DNA of 64,000 nucleotides from Brevibacillus laterosporus. GTDB taxonomy: Bacteria > Bacillota > Bacilli > Brevibacillales > Brevibacillaceae. Below are positions 26,855-35,083 of this stretch, in pieces. The position numbers and the translations under genes are program-made. Each line of letters begins with the position of its first letter. Position 1 is the first letter of the stretch. Below the pieces are notes generated by a model, which saw only the letters and a list, made by a program, of their open reading frames with translations, did no database searches and was not told the origin of the DNA. The stretch is taken from positions 310,001-374,000 of the forward strand of contig NZ_JAUKFY010000003.1 in assembly GCF_030489605.1 (NCBI RefSeq), in the 5' to 3' direction.

Positions 26855-27135
26855 TCATGCTTTACTTAATTTATGTGCAATTATAATTGCTTCCCCTTCC
26901 TGTTGCCTCTTTTCAATATGACTTCCTCCCCAGTCACACATAAAATCCAGAACTTTGGTAAGTGTTTTCCCATAATCACTTAGGGAATACTCAACCTTTG
27001 GCGGGATTTGATTGTATACGGTTCGAATAATAATGCCATCTCTCTCAAGCTCACGTAACTGCTGTGTGAGCATTTTCTGTGTAATATCAGGTATTGCTCG
27101 TTTAAGTTCGCTGTTTTTTTTTTTGCCTTTGGCAA
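26855..27135 (-). pseudogene. HxlR-family regulator, broken
   Basis: The C-terminal two thirds of an HxlR wHTH regulator is readable (MLTQQLRELERDG, then PPKVEYSLSDYGKTL), closely like the intact copy at 30407-30784. Immediately upstream the frame is lost in a run of 11 A (minus strand, 27114-27124): with one more A it would read LPKAKKKNSELKRAIPDITQ into the rest. The N-terminal third (the VIGGKWK helix region) is absent, so it is a real remnant and not only a sequencing slip. Faces the broken oxidoreductase gene, the usual partner of HxlR genes. Confidence 0.75.
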
Positions 27136-27241
27136 AGACGTTCTTTCTAATTTATTCCATATATTACATACTAGCATTAGCAATCAAGCTACGGAATGGC
27201 GATTCCTGTATGAATACCTTTTTTGAGGAGAGAAAAAACGG

Positions 27242-27613
27242 ATGAAAACGCTTGTGATTGCCGCACATCCCAATATGGAAATTTCTTGTATAAGAAAGTT
27301 CACCGCCGTTACTGAAAAAATGGCTTGACGATGTTTTTACCCATGGATGGGCATATGGTTCTAAAAGGGATAAGCTCAAAGCAAGGAATTAGGTCTGGCT
27401 ATCTCAGCTGGTGTCCTTCAAGATGATTATCAGGCTGGTGGAGCCAATCAGTTCACTTTGAGTGAATTGACCAAACCTTTTCAGGCAACCTGCTTTTATA
27501 CAGGCATGACATTTATACCTGCATTTATCATTTACGGTGCTGAGCATCATCTTACAGATGGAGAGGTAGAACAAAGTGCTAGAGATTATGTACGGCATAT
27601 TCTAAAATCTTAA
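27242..27613 (+). pseudogene. Flavodoxin-fold NAD(P)H:quinone oxidoreductase, broken
   Basis: Starts well (MKTLVIAAHPNMEIS, with GAGGAG upstream), then the central part is deleted, resuming with PPLLKKWLDDVFTHGWAYGS, followed by one more frameshift near 27390, after which ELGLAISAGVLQDDYQAGG continues to a normal end (YVRHILKS). This is the KefF/YwrO/modulator-of-drug-activity-B type family. Two lesions, so it is a dead gene. Its divergent HxlR partner is also broken. Confidence 0.8.
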
Positions 27614-27657
27614 TTCTTCCTTTTCCTATTTCTTTTCTTGCTGTCATCTGACACAAT

Positions 27658-27700
27658 AACAGCCTATTCACCTTTTTGAAGAGTAAATAGGCTGTTTTAC
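27658..27700. terminator. Hairpin terminator
   Basis: Stem AACAGCCTATT (27658-27668) with AATAGGCTGTT (27686-27696), T-run after it on the plus strand. Follows the oxidoreductase remnant. Confidence 0.7.
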
Positions 27701-27852
27701 TGGTTCTCCATTTGCAAACTATTGAATCTGAGCAAAGCGCACAGCAATATTTTGGGTAATTGTTTTAGAATATGCCGTGCCCGTGATAAGTAAACTGCCT
27801 GCTATCAGTTCTGCTAACAGGTTTCTTTGCTTGCGATGCACCTGATGCTGCT

Positions 27853-28404
27853 CTACTCTATTTCATGAGGAAACAACGGGAGCTCTTGTAAAAATAAAAT
27901 ATCGCTCCGCTCGGCTGCCTCGCCCTCAGCAAGAATTGCCGCTCTAGCTGCCACAATGCCACCGGCTTGAATCACCAAATCCTCAATAGCCTGCAACGAC
28001 TTACCGGTACTAATTACATCATCAATGATGGCAACACGTTTTCCTGCGATTTCATTGGCGTCCGCTCGGTCTAAACAAAGAACTTGCTTTTTCTGAGTAG
28101 TGATTGATTCTACTTCATGAATTAATGGAGTTTGCATATAAGGCTTTGTGCTTTTTCGAGCAACATAATACTTCTTCATTTGAAGCACGCGCGATATCTC
28201 ATGAATGAGAGGGATACCCTTAGCTTCTGCTGTAATAACCACATCTACTTTAGGAAGCTTTGCCGCAAGAAGCGGGGCTGCTGCTGTTACCAGCTCTGTA
28301 TCCCCAAGAATGACAAAGCTGGCAATGCTGAGTTTTTCTGTTATCGGAATAATTGGTAAATGCCGAGTAATCCCTGCTACCTCTAGCGTATAAGTCTTTT
28401 CCAT
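27853..28404 (-). CDS. Purine phosphoribosyltransferase (Apt/Xpt-like)
   Basis: 183 aa. PRPP-binding motif VAIIDDVISTGKS near 130-142 and an upstream flexible-loop region (KYYVARKSTKPYM) typical of type I phosphoribosyltransferases, closest to adenine/xanthine enzymes. Salvages a free purine base with PRPP in the cytoplasm. ATG follows GGAGGGAG. Second gene after a permease (11 bp), whose promoter has a PurR-type operator, which supports purine as substrate. Which base is used cannot be told from sequence. Confidence 0.85.
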   Translation of the reverse strand: MEKTYTLEVAGITRHLPIIPITEKLSIASFVILGDTELVTAAAPLLAAKLPKVDVVITAEAKGIPLIHEISRVLQMKKYYVARKSTKPYMQTPLIHEVESITTQKKQVLCLDRADANEIAGKRVAIIDDVISTGKSLQAIEDLVIQAGGIVAARAAILAEGEAAERSDILFLQELPLFPHEIE

Positions 28405-28415
28405 GAAACTCCCTC

Positions 28416-29477
28416 CTACATCCCAAATAAGCTGATTAATGCTCTCATCAATAAGCCTGCCAGCATCCCAAAGAACGGATCAGAAATTGAAGTAACCACC
28501 ATCGTTACACCACCGATCAGGCTAGAGGAAGCCTCGCCACCAGTCAATGCAGATATAGCGTTGGTGGGCACAGTTACAATTGCACCTAACACAAACAGAA
28601 ATCCAGAGATAGATTCACTAGGAATATAACGACCGATTTTAGGCAACAAGCCAGCTAGAAGAATTGCCGCCATCACTACCATCATCAGGACACCCGAGGC
28701 AACAGGATGCGGAGCGCCTGCTGTAGCAGAAATGATCGCTTCAACCGGAGCCCCACCAAATAGAGCCGACACCATATCCGCTACACTGCTGATTACGCTA
28801 AGCGTGTCAAGGTTCACATCCGCCTTGGCAATCTCGCCATTAATTTGGCCAAAAGCAATATTTGCGCCAATATTGAGACAAACCATCGCCATAGCGCCTC
28901 GCAAAATACCTGCTGAAAATGTTAGTTTTTGAAAAGCAAAACGGTCATTTTCTAGCGGTTTGATAGTATTGCCTTGTTTAAGAAGCAGCGAAATGAGACT
29001 AGAAATAAGTACGGAAATCGTAACGGTATAGACCAGATCTCTTGTTACAAAATAGGTGAGTAACCCTGTACTCATCGAAACGATTCCAACAGGCATATTA
29101 TTGCGAGCCATATCCCAAGAAACACGTGCCAGCATGATACCAACGCCAGCCATCATTCCACTTGTAATGACAGGCCCGATGAAGCTTACGATTTTCTCTA
29201 ACAAGCCGAATAGACCGATCGTGGCCATAATTGCTCCGCCAGCAAAAATCATAGACAGTCTGTCCCTCATCGTTTTTCCCAGAGTTCCAGCTAATGCAAT
29301 CGTCTCGACCTGATAAGATACAACGGCTACAGAGCCAGTAATGGCGTTACCAGTGGCACCAATTAAGAACGCTAAAGCTGTAGGTACGGAAGCAAAACCC
29401 AGAGATAGTGCTAGTAGACCCTGCGGCAATCCGTTGAGTACGACGCTAAGTGCCGCGATAATATCTTTCCATTCCAT
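28416..29477 (-). CDS. NCS2-like purine permease
   Basis: 353 aa from ATG 29477 (GGAG about ten bases upstream; a start 13 codons further has no ribosome site). About ten to twelve hydrophobic helices with Gly/Ala-rich turns (GNAITGSVAVVSY, FIGPVITSGMMAGVGIMLAR, SVADMVSALFGGAPVEAII). The pattern resembles xanthine/uracil and related nucleobase permeases, somewhat short for NCS2 (about 430). Cotranscribed with a purine phosphoribosyltransferase and preceded by inverted PurBox-like sequences, so it should import a purine base by proton symport. Confidence 0.75.
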   Translation of the reverse strand: MEWKDIIAALSVVLNGLPQGLLALSLGFASVPTALAFLIGATGNAITGSVAVVSYQVETIALAGTLGKTMRDRLSMIFAGGAIMATIGLFGLLEKIVSFIGPVITSGMMAGVGIMLARVSWDMARNNMPVGIVSMSTGLLTYFVTRDLVYTVTISVLISSLISLLLKQGNTIKPLENDRFAFQKLTFSAGILRGAMAMVCLNIGANIAFGQINGEIAKADVNLDTLSVISSVADMVSALFGGAPVEAIISATAGAPHPVASGVLMMVVMAAILLAGLLPKIGRYIPSESISGFLFVLGAIVTVPTNAISALTGGEASSSLIGGVTMVVTSISDPFFGMLAGLLMRALISLFGM

Positions 29478-29522
29478 TTCTGAAATTCTCCTTCTGTTAT
29501 ATGAAATGAGTTTCACACCTGT

Positions 29523-29551
29523 AAAATATCATAAAACACGATCAATTTCAA
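29523..29551 (-). promoter_or_regulatory. Promoter of the purine permease operon
   Basis: On the minus strand TTGAAA (29546-29551) and TATTTT (29523-29528), spacing 17. The -35 lies inside the PurBox inverted repeat. Confidence 0.55.
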
Positions 29552-29578
29552 ATTAAATATTTAAATAGTTCGTGTTTT
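29533..29578. promoter_or_regulatory. PurR-type inverted operator
   Basis: AAAACACGATCAATTT (29533-29548) and the inverted AAATAGTTCGTGTTTT (29563-29578). The cores CGATC and GTTCG are 24 nt apart, the same as the CGAAC/GTTCG pair before purA in this window. Known: B. subtilis PurR binds paired inverted PurBoxes with a CGAAC core. One core differs by one base. Confidence 0.6.
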
Positions 29579-29710
29579 AATGTATTTTATATAAAAAATA
29601 ACTTTTATTATTCGTATTTTAAAGGTAAAACTAGAATTTATTGGGTTGATTATGTATTGACATAGGTAAAATTTTTTTAGCTTTAGGGCATTCAGTCATT
29701 CTTGGTAAAA

Positions 29711-29738
29711 AAATAGCCAGATGAATAACTGGCTATTT
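29711..29738. terminator. Short hairpin terminator
   Basis: Stem AAATAGCCAG (29711-29720) with its complement (29729-29738), eight-base loop; seven A precede it, giving a T-run on the minus strand. Confidence 0.65.
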
Positions 29739-30052
29739 CGTGCATATATTACGATTTGCTAGTAGTAACGACTAATAGCTCAGCTAGCCTCATTTTTGCA
29801 GAAAAAAGCCCATGATCCCTATCTATTCTAGAGATCACAGGCTTTGCATTTGGTTAGATCCATGAATACCTACTAGATTGTGATACGGTGTTTACCTCAA
29901 CTCTGTTCGTCAAGGTAAACACCCTGCTCATCCCGAATCAATCAGTAGTTTAAAACGTGAGACGTTACTTAACACATGATTCTCATTTGGAAGTGCACAG
30001 ATCCCTATCAAATTTTACACCCAAAACTACGTTGTGCTTGTGCCCTTACATA

Positions 30053-30172
30053 CTACCACCATTTGCAAGGATGATGCGGTTTTCTAACATGTTTTTTTCT
30101 TTTTTTCTTAAACCAGCATTTACAAACCAACTCTACCTTCTTCTTCTTAGGATGATGATGGCATTTACTCAT
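30053..30172 (-). CDS. 39-aa His/Cys/Lys-rich small protein
   Basis: Short frame with a strong GGAGGTGAG ribosome site ending about four bases before ATG 30172. Product begins MSKCHHHPKKKKVELVCKCW and ends RKPHHPCKWW: four cysteines, six histidines and sixteen lysines or arginines in 39 residues. No signal peptide or membrane segment. Composition suggests a metal-binding or spore-layer (coat/exosporium) peptide, but no family is recognised. Translation is supported only by the ribosome site and the biased composition. Confidence 0.5.
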   Translation of the reverse strand: MSKCHHHPKKKKVELVCKCWFKKKRKKHVRKPHHPCKWW

Positions 30173-30350
30173 GTGTCTCACCTCCATCGTCTGACTTACT
30201 ACATACTATGTTGTCGTTCACAACTTGTACTAGTCAAAAGACATTTCTTTGCTAAATTGGATAGATGTGAAGGTAAAGTAATTTAGAGATTCTGCACACG
30301 AAGCGCTCGAAAGCAAAATAAAGACCGCTGAATCGCAATCAAGATTAATA

Positions 30351-30384
30351 AAAAAGTCTACGAGGAATCACTCGTAGACTTTTT
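30351..30384. terminator. Bidirectional terminator
   Basis: Perfect 14-bp stem AAAAAGTCTACGAG (30351-30364 with 30371-30384), six-base loop, T-runs on both strands. Ends the HxlR gene. Confidence 0.9.
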
Positions 30385-30406
30385 GCCTTGTTTATTTTTA
30401 AATATA

Positions 30407-30784
30407 TTACATTTCCTTATCCTTTTTATTTAAAATGTTATCCTCCAACACAGCGAACTTATCTCCGTATTCCTTGATAAGATGCTTCTCTCCCCATACA
30501 CATAAGGAATCTAATATCGGCTTTAAGCTCCACCCGTACTCGCTTAGTTCATACTCCACCTTTGGAGGAACCTGATTATAACTAATTCGATTTATAATGC
30601 CATCCTGCTCTAATTCTCTAAGCTGTTGGGTTAACATTTTTTGTGTAATGCCAGGCATAATCCGTTTTAATTCGCTTGTGCGTTTTTTCCCATGTGTTAA
30701 ATGGCAAAGAATTACACATTTCCACTTTCCACCAATAACCTCTAAGGTAGCTTCGACAGTGATATTATATTTTTTCTTAATCAC
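30407..30784 (-). CDS. HxlR-family transcriptional regulator
   Basis: 125 aa, usual length. Single winged-helix domain with the family signatures VEATLEVIGGKWKCVIL, GITQKMLTQQLRELEQDG and PPKVEYELSEYG. Starts at GTG 30784 with GGAGGG six bases upstream. Divergent from an MFS efflux gene; four 19-bp repeats lie between them. Such regulators usually repress or activate the divergent gene in response to electrophiles or drugs; no reactive cysteine arrangement is diagnostic here (C23, C27 and C93 or nearby are present). Confidence 0.9.
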   Translation of the reverse strand: MIKKKYNITVEATLEVIGGKWKCVILCHLTHGKKRTSELKRIMPGITQKMLTQQLRELEQDGIINRISYNQVPPKVEYELSEYGWSLKPILDSLCVWGEKHLIKEYGDKFAVLEDNILNKKDKEM

Positions 30785-30815
30785 AGCTATCCCTCCTAAA
30801 TATGTCCATAGGAAC

Positions 30816-30891
30816 TTTTTAGTGCCTATGTTACTTTTTAGTGAGTATGTTACTTTATTGTTCGTATATTACTTTATAGTGCGTACTGTTC
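30816..30891. repeat. Four tandem 19-bp repeats, candidate HxlR operator array
   Basis: Units at 30816-30834, 30835-30853, 30854-30872 and 30873-30891 follow the pattern TTTTTAGTGNSTATGTTAC with increasing divergence. They fill the space between the divergent HxlR and MFS genes. Nineteen bp is near two helical turns, so bound dimers would lie on one face of DNA. Confidence 0.75.
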
Positions 30892-30958
30892 ATTTTCATT
30901 ATCTTAAATCATAATAGCATGTACCGGCCGGTTATACCATACTGTAGGAGTGAAGTGA

Positions 30959-32170
30959 ATGTTCTTAGATCAAAAAAGAAGCACGCTGGCGCTCCTTGCG
31001 TTAGCGATTAGTGCATTTGCAATTGGAACAACGGAATTCATCAGCGTGGGACTACTTCCGCTTATCGCTGACGATTTAAATATATCCGTCTCAACATCTG
31101 CGTTAACCGTTACTTTATATGCGTTAGGGGTTACCTTTGGAGCTCCGATTTTAACCTCCCTAACCTCTGGCATCCCACGAAAAACCTTATTATTGTGGAT
31201 CATGCTAGTGTTTATTATAGGAAATACTCTTGCCGCCACTGCGAATGGGATTGTCGTATTGTTGCTAGCAAGAATCATCTCCGCGTTGTCCCATGGTGTA
31301 TTTATGTCAATCGGCTCCACTATCGCTGCTGATCTGGTACCAGAAAATCGCAGGGCTAGTGCAATCGCCTTTATGTTTTCAGGACTTACAGTAGCGACCG
31401 TCACCGGAGTTCCCTTAGGCACATTTATCGGACAGCAATTAGGTTGGCGTGCCGCTTTTATCGGAATTGTCGCAGTTGGCATCTTAGCTTTCGTAGCCAA
31501 TACCATTTTAATTCCTTCCGATTTGCGTAAAGGGACCAAAACACCGCTGCGAGAACAGCTTACACTGGTTACTAACGGGAGATTGCTTCTTGCCTTTCTC
31601 ATTACTGCTATTGGGTATGGTGGCACATTTGTTGTCTTTACGTATTTATCACCATTACTTCATGATATAACTGGCTTTAAGGAAACGACTGTTGCCGTTA
31701 TTCTTTTTGGCTATGGAATTGCTATTGCGATTGGAAACATCATTGGTGGAAAAGCAGCTAACCGCAAACCTATTTCCGCCTTATTCTATATGTTTGCTAT
31801 GCAATCTATCGTACTCTTCATCCTAACGTTCACCGCACCGTTTAAAGCTGTCGGATTGGCAACAATTCTCCTCATGGGCTTGTTAGCTTTTATGAACGTG
31901 CCCGGATTGCAGGTCTATGTCGTCATGCTGGCTGAACGTTATGCACCGAAAGCAGTAGATGTAGCTTCGGCTATGAATATCGCCGCCTTCAACGCAGGTA
32001 TCGCAATCGGAGCATATCTGGGCGGAATCGTTACTGACAAGCTTGGACTGATTCATACCCCCTGGGTAGGAGCATTGATGGTTTTAGGAGCCGTACTTTT
32101 AACAGGTTTGGCTCGCAGCCTGGAAAGAAAAGATAAGACTGCCAACAAGAATGAGCTAGCTCGCCTGTAA
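30959..32170 (+). CDS. MFS transporter, drug:H+ antiporter-1 type
   Basis: 403 aa with twelve hydrophobic helices. Resembles the AraJ/YdhP/NepI group: AIGTTEFISVGLLPLIADDL in helix 1 and RIISALSHGVFMSIGS in helix 4. Probably exports a drug, nucleoside or sugar-like compound by proton antiport. ATG is preceded by TAGGAG. Expected to be controlled by the divergent HxlR protein through the 19-bp repeats. Confidence 0.88.
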   Translation: MFLDQKRSTLALLALAISAFAIGTTEFISVGLLPLIADDLNISVSTSALTVTLYALGVTFGAPILTSLTSGIPRKTLLLWIMLVFIIGNTLAATANGIVVLLLARIISALSHGVFMSIGSTIAADLVPENRRASAIAFMFSGLTVATVTGVPLGTFIGQQLGWRAAFIGIVAVGILAFVANTILIPSDLRKGTKTPLREQLTLVTNGRLLLAFLITAIGYGGTFVVFTYLSPLLHDITGFKETTVAVILFGYGIAIAIGNIIGGKAANRKPISALFYMFAMQSIVLFILTFTAPFKAVGLATILLMGLLAFMNVPGLQVYVVMLAERYAPKAVDVASAMNIAAFNAGIAIGAYLGGIVTDKLGLIHTPWVGALMVLGAVLLTGLARSLERKDKTANKNELARL

Positions 32171-32303
32171 ACGTCCCATGTTTTGAAGATCGCTTTTGAT
32201 TAAAAGGCAAGGGCTCTCTTGATGATATGTTTGTTAATGATCATTTTGTACAGCGTTTTTCCAACACATCATTATGTAAAAAATTACGTAGGAGGCTATT
32301 CAG

Positions 32304-33146
32304 ATGGCAAAAAATTTACAAGATACAACAACACTGCACAACGGTACTAAAATGCCTTGGTTTGGAATTGGCGTATTTAAAGTAGAAGAAGGCTCTGAGC
32401 TGGTAGCAGCAGTTAAATCAGCTATTAAGCATGGTTACCGCAGTATCGATACGGCTGCTATATATGGAAATGAAACAAGTGTGGGCCAGGCGATTCGCGA
32501 AGGCATTCAAGAAGCAAACATCTCCAGAGAAGACCTCTTTGTGACCTCAAAGGTTTGGAATGCCGATCTGGGATACGAAGCCACACTAGCTGCCTTCGAA
32601 ACAAGTCTAAATAAACTCGGCTTAGAATACCTAGATTTGTATCTCATTCATTGGCCTGTGAAAGGTAAATATAAGGATGCTTGGCGAGCGCTAGAGAAAC
32701 TATATAAGGATGGACGTGTAAAAGCAATCGGGGTCAGTAATTTTCAAATCCATCATCTTGAAGACCTGATGGGGAAAGCTGAAATCAAGCCTATGATAAA
32801 CCAAGTGGAATTTCATCCATATCTGACGCAAAAGGAATTGATTACTTTCTGCCGGACGCATGATATTCAAATGGAAGCATGGTCTCCATTAATGCAGGGC
32901 CAGTTGTTAGATAACCCGGTGTTACAAGAAATTGCTGATAAACACGGTAAAACAGTTGCACAGGTCATCCTGCGCTGGGACCTCCAGCATGGTGTTGTCA
33001 CAATTCCGAAGTCTACTAAGGAGCATCGAATTGTTGAAAATGCATCCGTGTTTGATTTCGAGTTAACACAAGAAGAGATGGATCGCATTGATGCTTTGAA
33101 TCAAAATCATCGAGTCGGTCCAGATCCGGACAACTTTGATTTTTAG
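32304..33146 (+). CDS. Aldo/keto reductase
   Basis: 280 aa, close to YtbE/YvgN of Bacillus. Catalytic tetrad visible: Asp in SIDTAAIYGNE with the Tyr in the same motif, Lys in FVTSKVWN, His in YLIHWPVKG. NADPH site near the C-terminus (TIPKSTKEHRIVENA). Reduces aldehydes such as methylglyoxal in the cytoplasm. GTAGGAGG lies upstream of the ATG. 133 bp after the MFS gene on the same strand, possibly cotranscribed since no terminator separates them; a terminator follows. Confidence 0.92.
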   Translation: MAKNLQDTTTLHNGTKMPWFGIGVFKVEEGSELVAAVKSAIKHGYRSIDTAAIYGNETSVGQAIREGIQEANISREDLFVTSKVWNADLGYEATLAAFETSLNKLGLEYLDLYLIHWPVKGKYKDAWRALEKLYKDGRVKAIGVSNFQIHHLEDLMGKAEIKPMINQVEFHPYLTQKELITFCRTHDIQMEAWSPLMQGQLLDNPVLQEIADKHGKTVAQVILRWDLQHGVVTIPKSTKEHRIVENASVFDFELTQEEMDRIDALNQNHRVGPDPDNFDF

Positions 33147-33162
33147 GGCATGGCCTTACTAA

Positions 33163-33206
33163 GCCGTCATTTCTTTTTTAAGAGAAATGACGGCATTATT
33201 ATTTTT
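33163..33206 (+). terminator. Terminator of the aldo/keto reductase gene
   Basis: Perfect 12-bp stem GCCGTCATTTCT (33163-33174 with 33183-33194) and a T-rich tail. Confidence 0.85.
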
Positions 33207-33236
33207 ACATGACCAATATACGTAAGCATCTTTTTC

Positions 33237-33367
33237 ATGTTCAGCCCTGAGAACTGTGGAAATACAAGCAACAGAATTGCACCTACGCCTGCTCCGCTGG
33301 TAACCCCCACAATTTGCGGATCAGCCAAAGGATTTCGAACAGCGCTTTGCCTTTTATCAAACAACAA
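33237..33367 (-). pseudogene. FecCD-type iron-siderophore permease fragment
   Basis: About 40 codons read [20 protein letters not shown], the hallmark membrane segment of FecCD/BtuC-type ABC permeases (about 330 aa when whole). Nothing of the rest of the gene is present on either side. A remnant of a lost uptake operon; compare the lone siderophore-binding protein at 40547-41530. Confidence 0.7.
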
Positions 33368-33409
33368 AGACAGTCCAAAACTTTTTAAAGTAAGTTTCGA
33401 ACTGTCTTT
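33366..33409 (-). terminator. Probable terminator of hcp
   Basis: Arms AAAGACAGT (33366-33374) and ACTGTCTTT (33401-33409) with further pairing inside (AACTTT region). About 20 bp after the hcp stop. Confidence 0.6.
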
Positions 33410-33429
33410 ACAGTTATAGAAAAAGCTTT

Positions 33430-34725
33430 TTATTGAGTCATCCCCATCATCTGTTTCATGTCCTCCTGCGCATGTCCGATCAGTTTAACATTAAACAAAT
33501 CCTGCAAAACGGTTAGCACGCCTGGTTGAATAAATTCAGGCAGCTTTGGACCAATTCGAATATCCTTGATTCCCAAGCTGAACAACCCGAGCAGGATAGC
33601 CACTGCCTTCTGTTCAAACCAGGAAAGCACAATGCTAACCGGCAAATCGTTGACCTCACAGCCAAATGCGTCTGCCAAAGCAGCTGCAATCTTAATTGTA
33701 GATACAGAGTTGTTGCACTGCCCTAAATCAATGTAGCGGGGAATATCGGTTCCTGGCACTGTTCCGAAGTCCACATCATTAAAACGGAACTTTCCACAGG
33801 ACGTGGTAAGAATAACCGTTTCCTTTGGCAAAGAAGTGGCCAATTCCCGGTAGTACTCGCCGCCTTTCCCCGGTGCGTCACACCCTGCGATTACGAAGAA
33901 GCGTTTGATCTTGCCTGCTTTCACAGCATCAATAATCTCTGGTGCAAGCCCTAATACCGTCTCATGATGGTATCCGGTAGTTAAAGTGTGATCTGATTCG
34001 ATATTTGCTTCTGGCAGGGAGAGTGCTTTTTCGATCAGTGGAGCAAAATCGTCGTTTTCAATCTTAGTCACTCCCTCCAATCCAGCGACATCGTAGAAGT
34101 AAAACCGGTCAGCGTAACTGCCTTTTATCGGCATAACGCAGTTTGTAGTCGCAAGAATCGCTCCTGGAAACTCCTCAAACAGCCGTCGTTGGTCGTACCA
34201 CGCTTTGCCGATGTTTCCTTTTAAATGCGGGTACTTTTTCAAGGCAGGATATCCGTGAGCAGGCAGCATCTCGGAATGAGTGAAGATGTTTATGCCCTTT
34301 CCCTCTGTCTGTTTCAGCAATTCCTCCAGCGCAAATAAATTATGTCCGGTAACCACAATGCATTTGCCTTCGATTTTATTTTGCGATACGGTCACGGGCT
34401 GCGGAATGCCGAAGTGCTCGGTATGCGCTTTGTCCAATAGCTCCATCACCTTGATTGCGGCCTGACCTACCTTCATCGCCATTTTTAGATGCTCATCCAA
34501 ATTAAAGTTAACGTTAGTCAAAGTGAAATATAGCGCTTCCTGAGTGATTCCATCCACTTCAGAGTCGATATAACCCAGTTGCCGAGCATGAGTTGCATAC
34601 GCTGCAATCCCTTTTAACGCAAAAACGATCGTGTCTTGAATGCTAGCCAATTCCTCTGTTTTCCCACAGACACCGATCACCTTACACCCACCGCTTGGGG
34701 TTTGTTCGCATTGGTAACAGAACAT
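33430..34725 (-). CDS. hcp: Hydroxylamine reductase / hybrid-cluster protein, short class
   Basis: 431 aa from ATG 34725 (GGAGAG six bases before). N-terminal cluster cysteines CYQC...C.....C at residues 3, 6, 14 and 20. Later cysteines and glutamates of the hybrid Fe-S-O cluster are seen in [28 protein letters not shown] and [11 protein letters not shown], and QCNNS. Length fits the class lacking one helical domain (about 430 aa against about 550). Hcp reduces NO to N2O (and hydroxylamine in vitro) in the cytoplasm under low oxygen. A perfect Fnr-type operator is placed at the activating position. Confidence 0.93.
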   Translation of the reverse strand: MFCYQCEQTPSGGCKVIGVCGKTEELASIQDTIVFALKGIAAYATHARQLGYIDSEVDGITQEALYFTLTNVNFNLDEHLKMAMKVGQAAIKVMELLDKAHTEHFGIPQPVTVSQNKIEGKCIVVTGHNLFALEELLKQTEGKGINIFTHSEMLPAHGYPALKKYPHLKGNIGKAWYDQRRLFEEFPGAILATTNCVMPIKGSYADRFYFYDVAGLEGVTKIENDDFAPLIEKALSLPEANIESDHTLTTGYHHETVLGLAPEIIDAVKAGKIKRFFVIAGCDAPGKGGEYYRELATSLPKETVILTTSCGKFRFNDVDFGTVPGTDIPRYIDLGQCNNSVSTIKIAAALADAFGCEVNDLPVSIVLSWFEQKAVAILLGLFSLGIKDIRIGPKLPEFIQPGVLTVLQDLFNVKLIGHAQEDMKQMMGMTQ

Positions 34726-34763
34726 CACGATCTCTCCTTTTCTCTTCTACTCTTTATGAGTTG

Positions 34764-34769
34764 ATTATA
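34764..34769 (-). promoter_or_regulatory. -10 box of hcp
   Basis: TATAAT on the minus strand, 21 bp downstream of the operator and without a -35 match, as in an activator-dependent promoter. Confidence 0.65.
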
Positions 34770-34790
34770 AAAATCAGCCGTTCTATTCGA

Positions 34791-34806
34791 TGTGATACGG
34801 CTCACA
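34791..34806. promoter_or_regulatory. Crp/Fnr-type operator of hcp
   Basis: TGTGA-TACGGC-TCACA, an exact match to the B. subtilis Fnr consensus. Its centre is 32 bp upstream of the -10 centre, i.e. about -41.5 from the expected start of transcription. Confidence 0.8.
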
Positions 34807-35083
34807 AAAAGGGTGGAGAAACGGTGACAAGCGAATGGGAAAAATTTATTAAGCTCTCCGCAGCCTCTAACTGCAAGGGATGAAAAAAGAACCTTCGATC
34901 TAAGATAGATCAAAGGTTCTTTTTTTTCTTGCCAATAATACTATTATTTACGTAGCTTTTTATTTTCTCCCTGTTTTTCCAATAATCGCTGTTCAGTCTC
35001 TTTATCATAGAAGCAATTATCCAGTAATAAAAAATGTTGCTTACACTTTTTCATTACATACCTTTGTTTCTATATCCAAAGAA
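34807..35083. other. Rest of the hcp-mqo intergenic region
   Basis: Apart from the terminator at 34884-34928 nothing was recognised; a 62-codon frame here has no ribosome site. Confidence 0.4.
34884..34928. terminator. Terminator between hcp and mqo
   Basis: Stem AAGAACCTT.GATCT with its complement around 34888-34919 and T-runs on both strands. Probably ends the mqo transcript about 155 bp after its stop codon. Confidence 0.75.

Larger units (their letters stand above)
29478..30052. other. Intergenic region with promoter and three hairpins
   Basis: Besides the purine promoter it holds a terminator-like hairpin at 29711-29738 (AAATAGCCAG stem), an imperfect 13-bp hairpin at 29803-29845 and a perfect 11-bp inverted repeat at 29887-29923 (GGTGTTTACCT). 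One of the latter two may end the small gene at 30053. No other coding frame seen. Confidence 0.5.

Noticed and set aside
27114-27124. A11 run as a phase-variation or programmed-frameshift switch
   Set aside because: One extra A would join the frames, but the N-terminal third of the regulator is absent, so a switch could not restore a working protein.
29478-29620. Purine riboswitch before the permease
   Set aside because: The leader between the likely promoter and the start is under 50 bases and lacks the conserved three-way junction sequences; the PurR-type operator explains the region better.
29957-30286. Plus-strand 109-codon frame
   Set aside because: No ribosome site; the opposite strand carries a better small gene (30053-30172) with a strong site.
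30816-30891. CRISPR array
   Set aside because: The repeats are 19 bp head-to-tail with no spacers and sit between divergent genes; they fit operators.
30970-31626. Minus-strand 218-codon frame
   Set aside because: Antisense of the MFS transporter, no ribosome site, no protein-like features.
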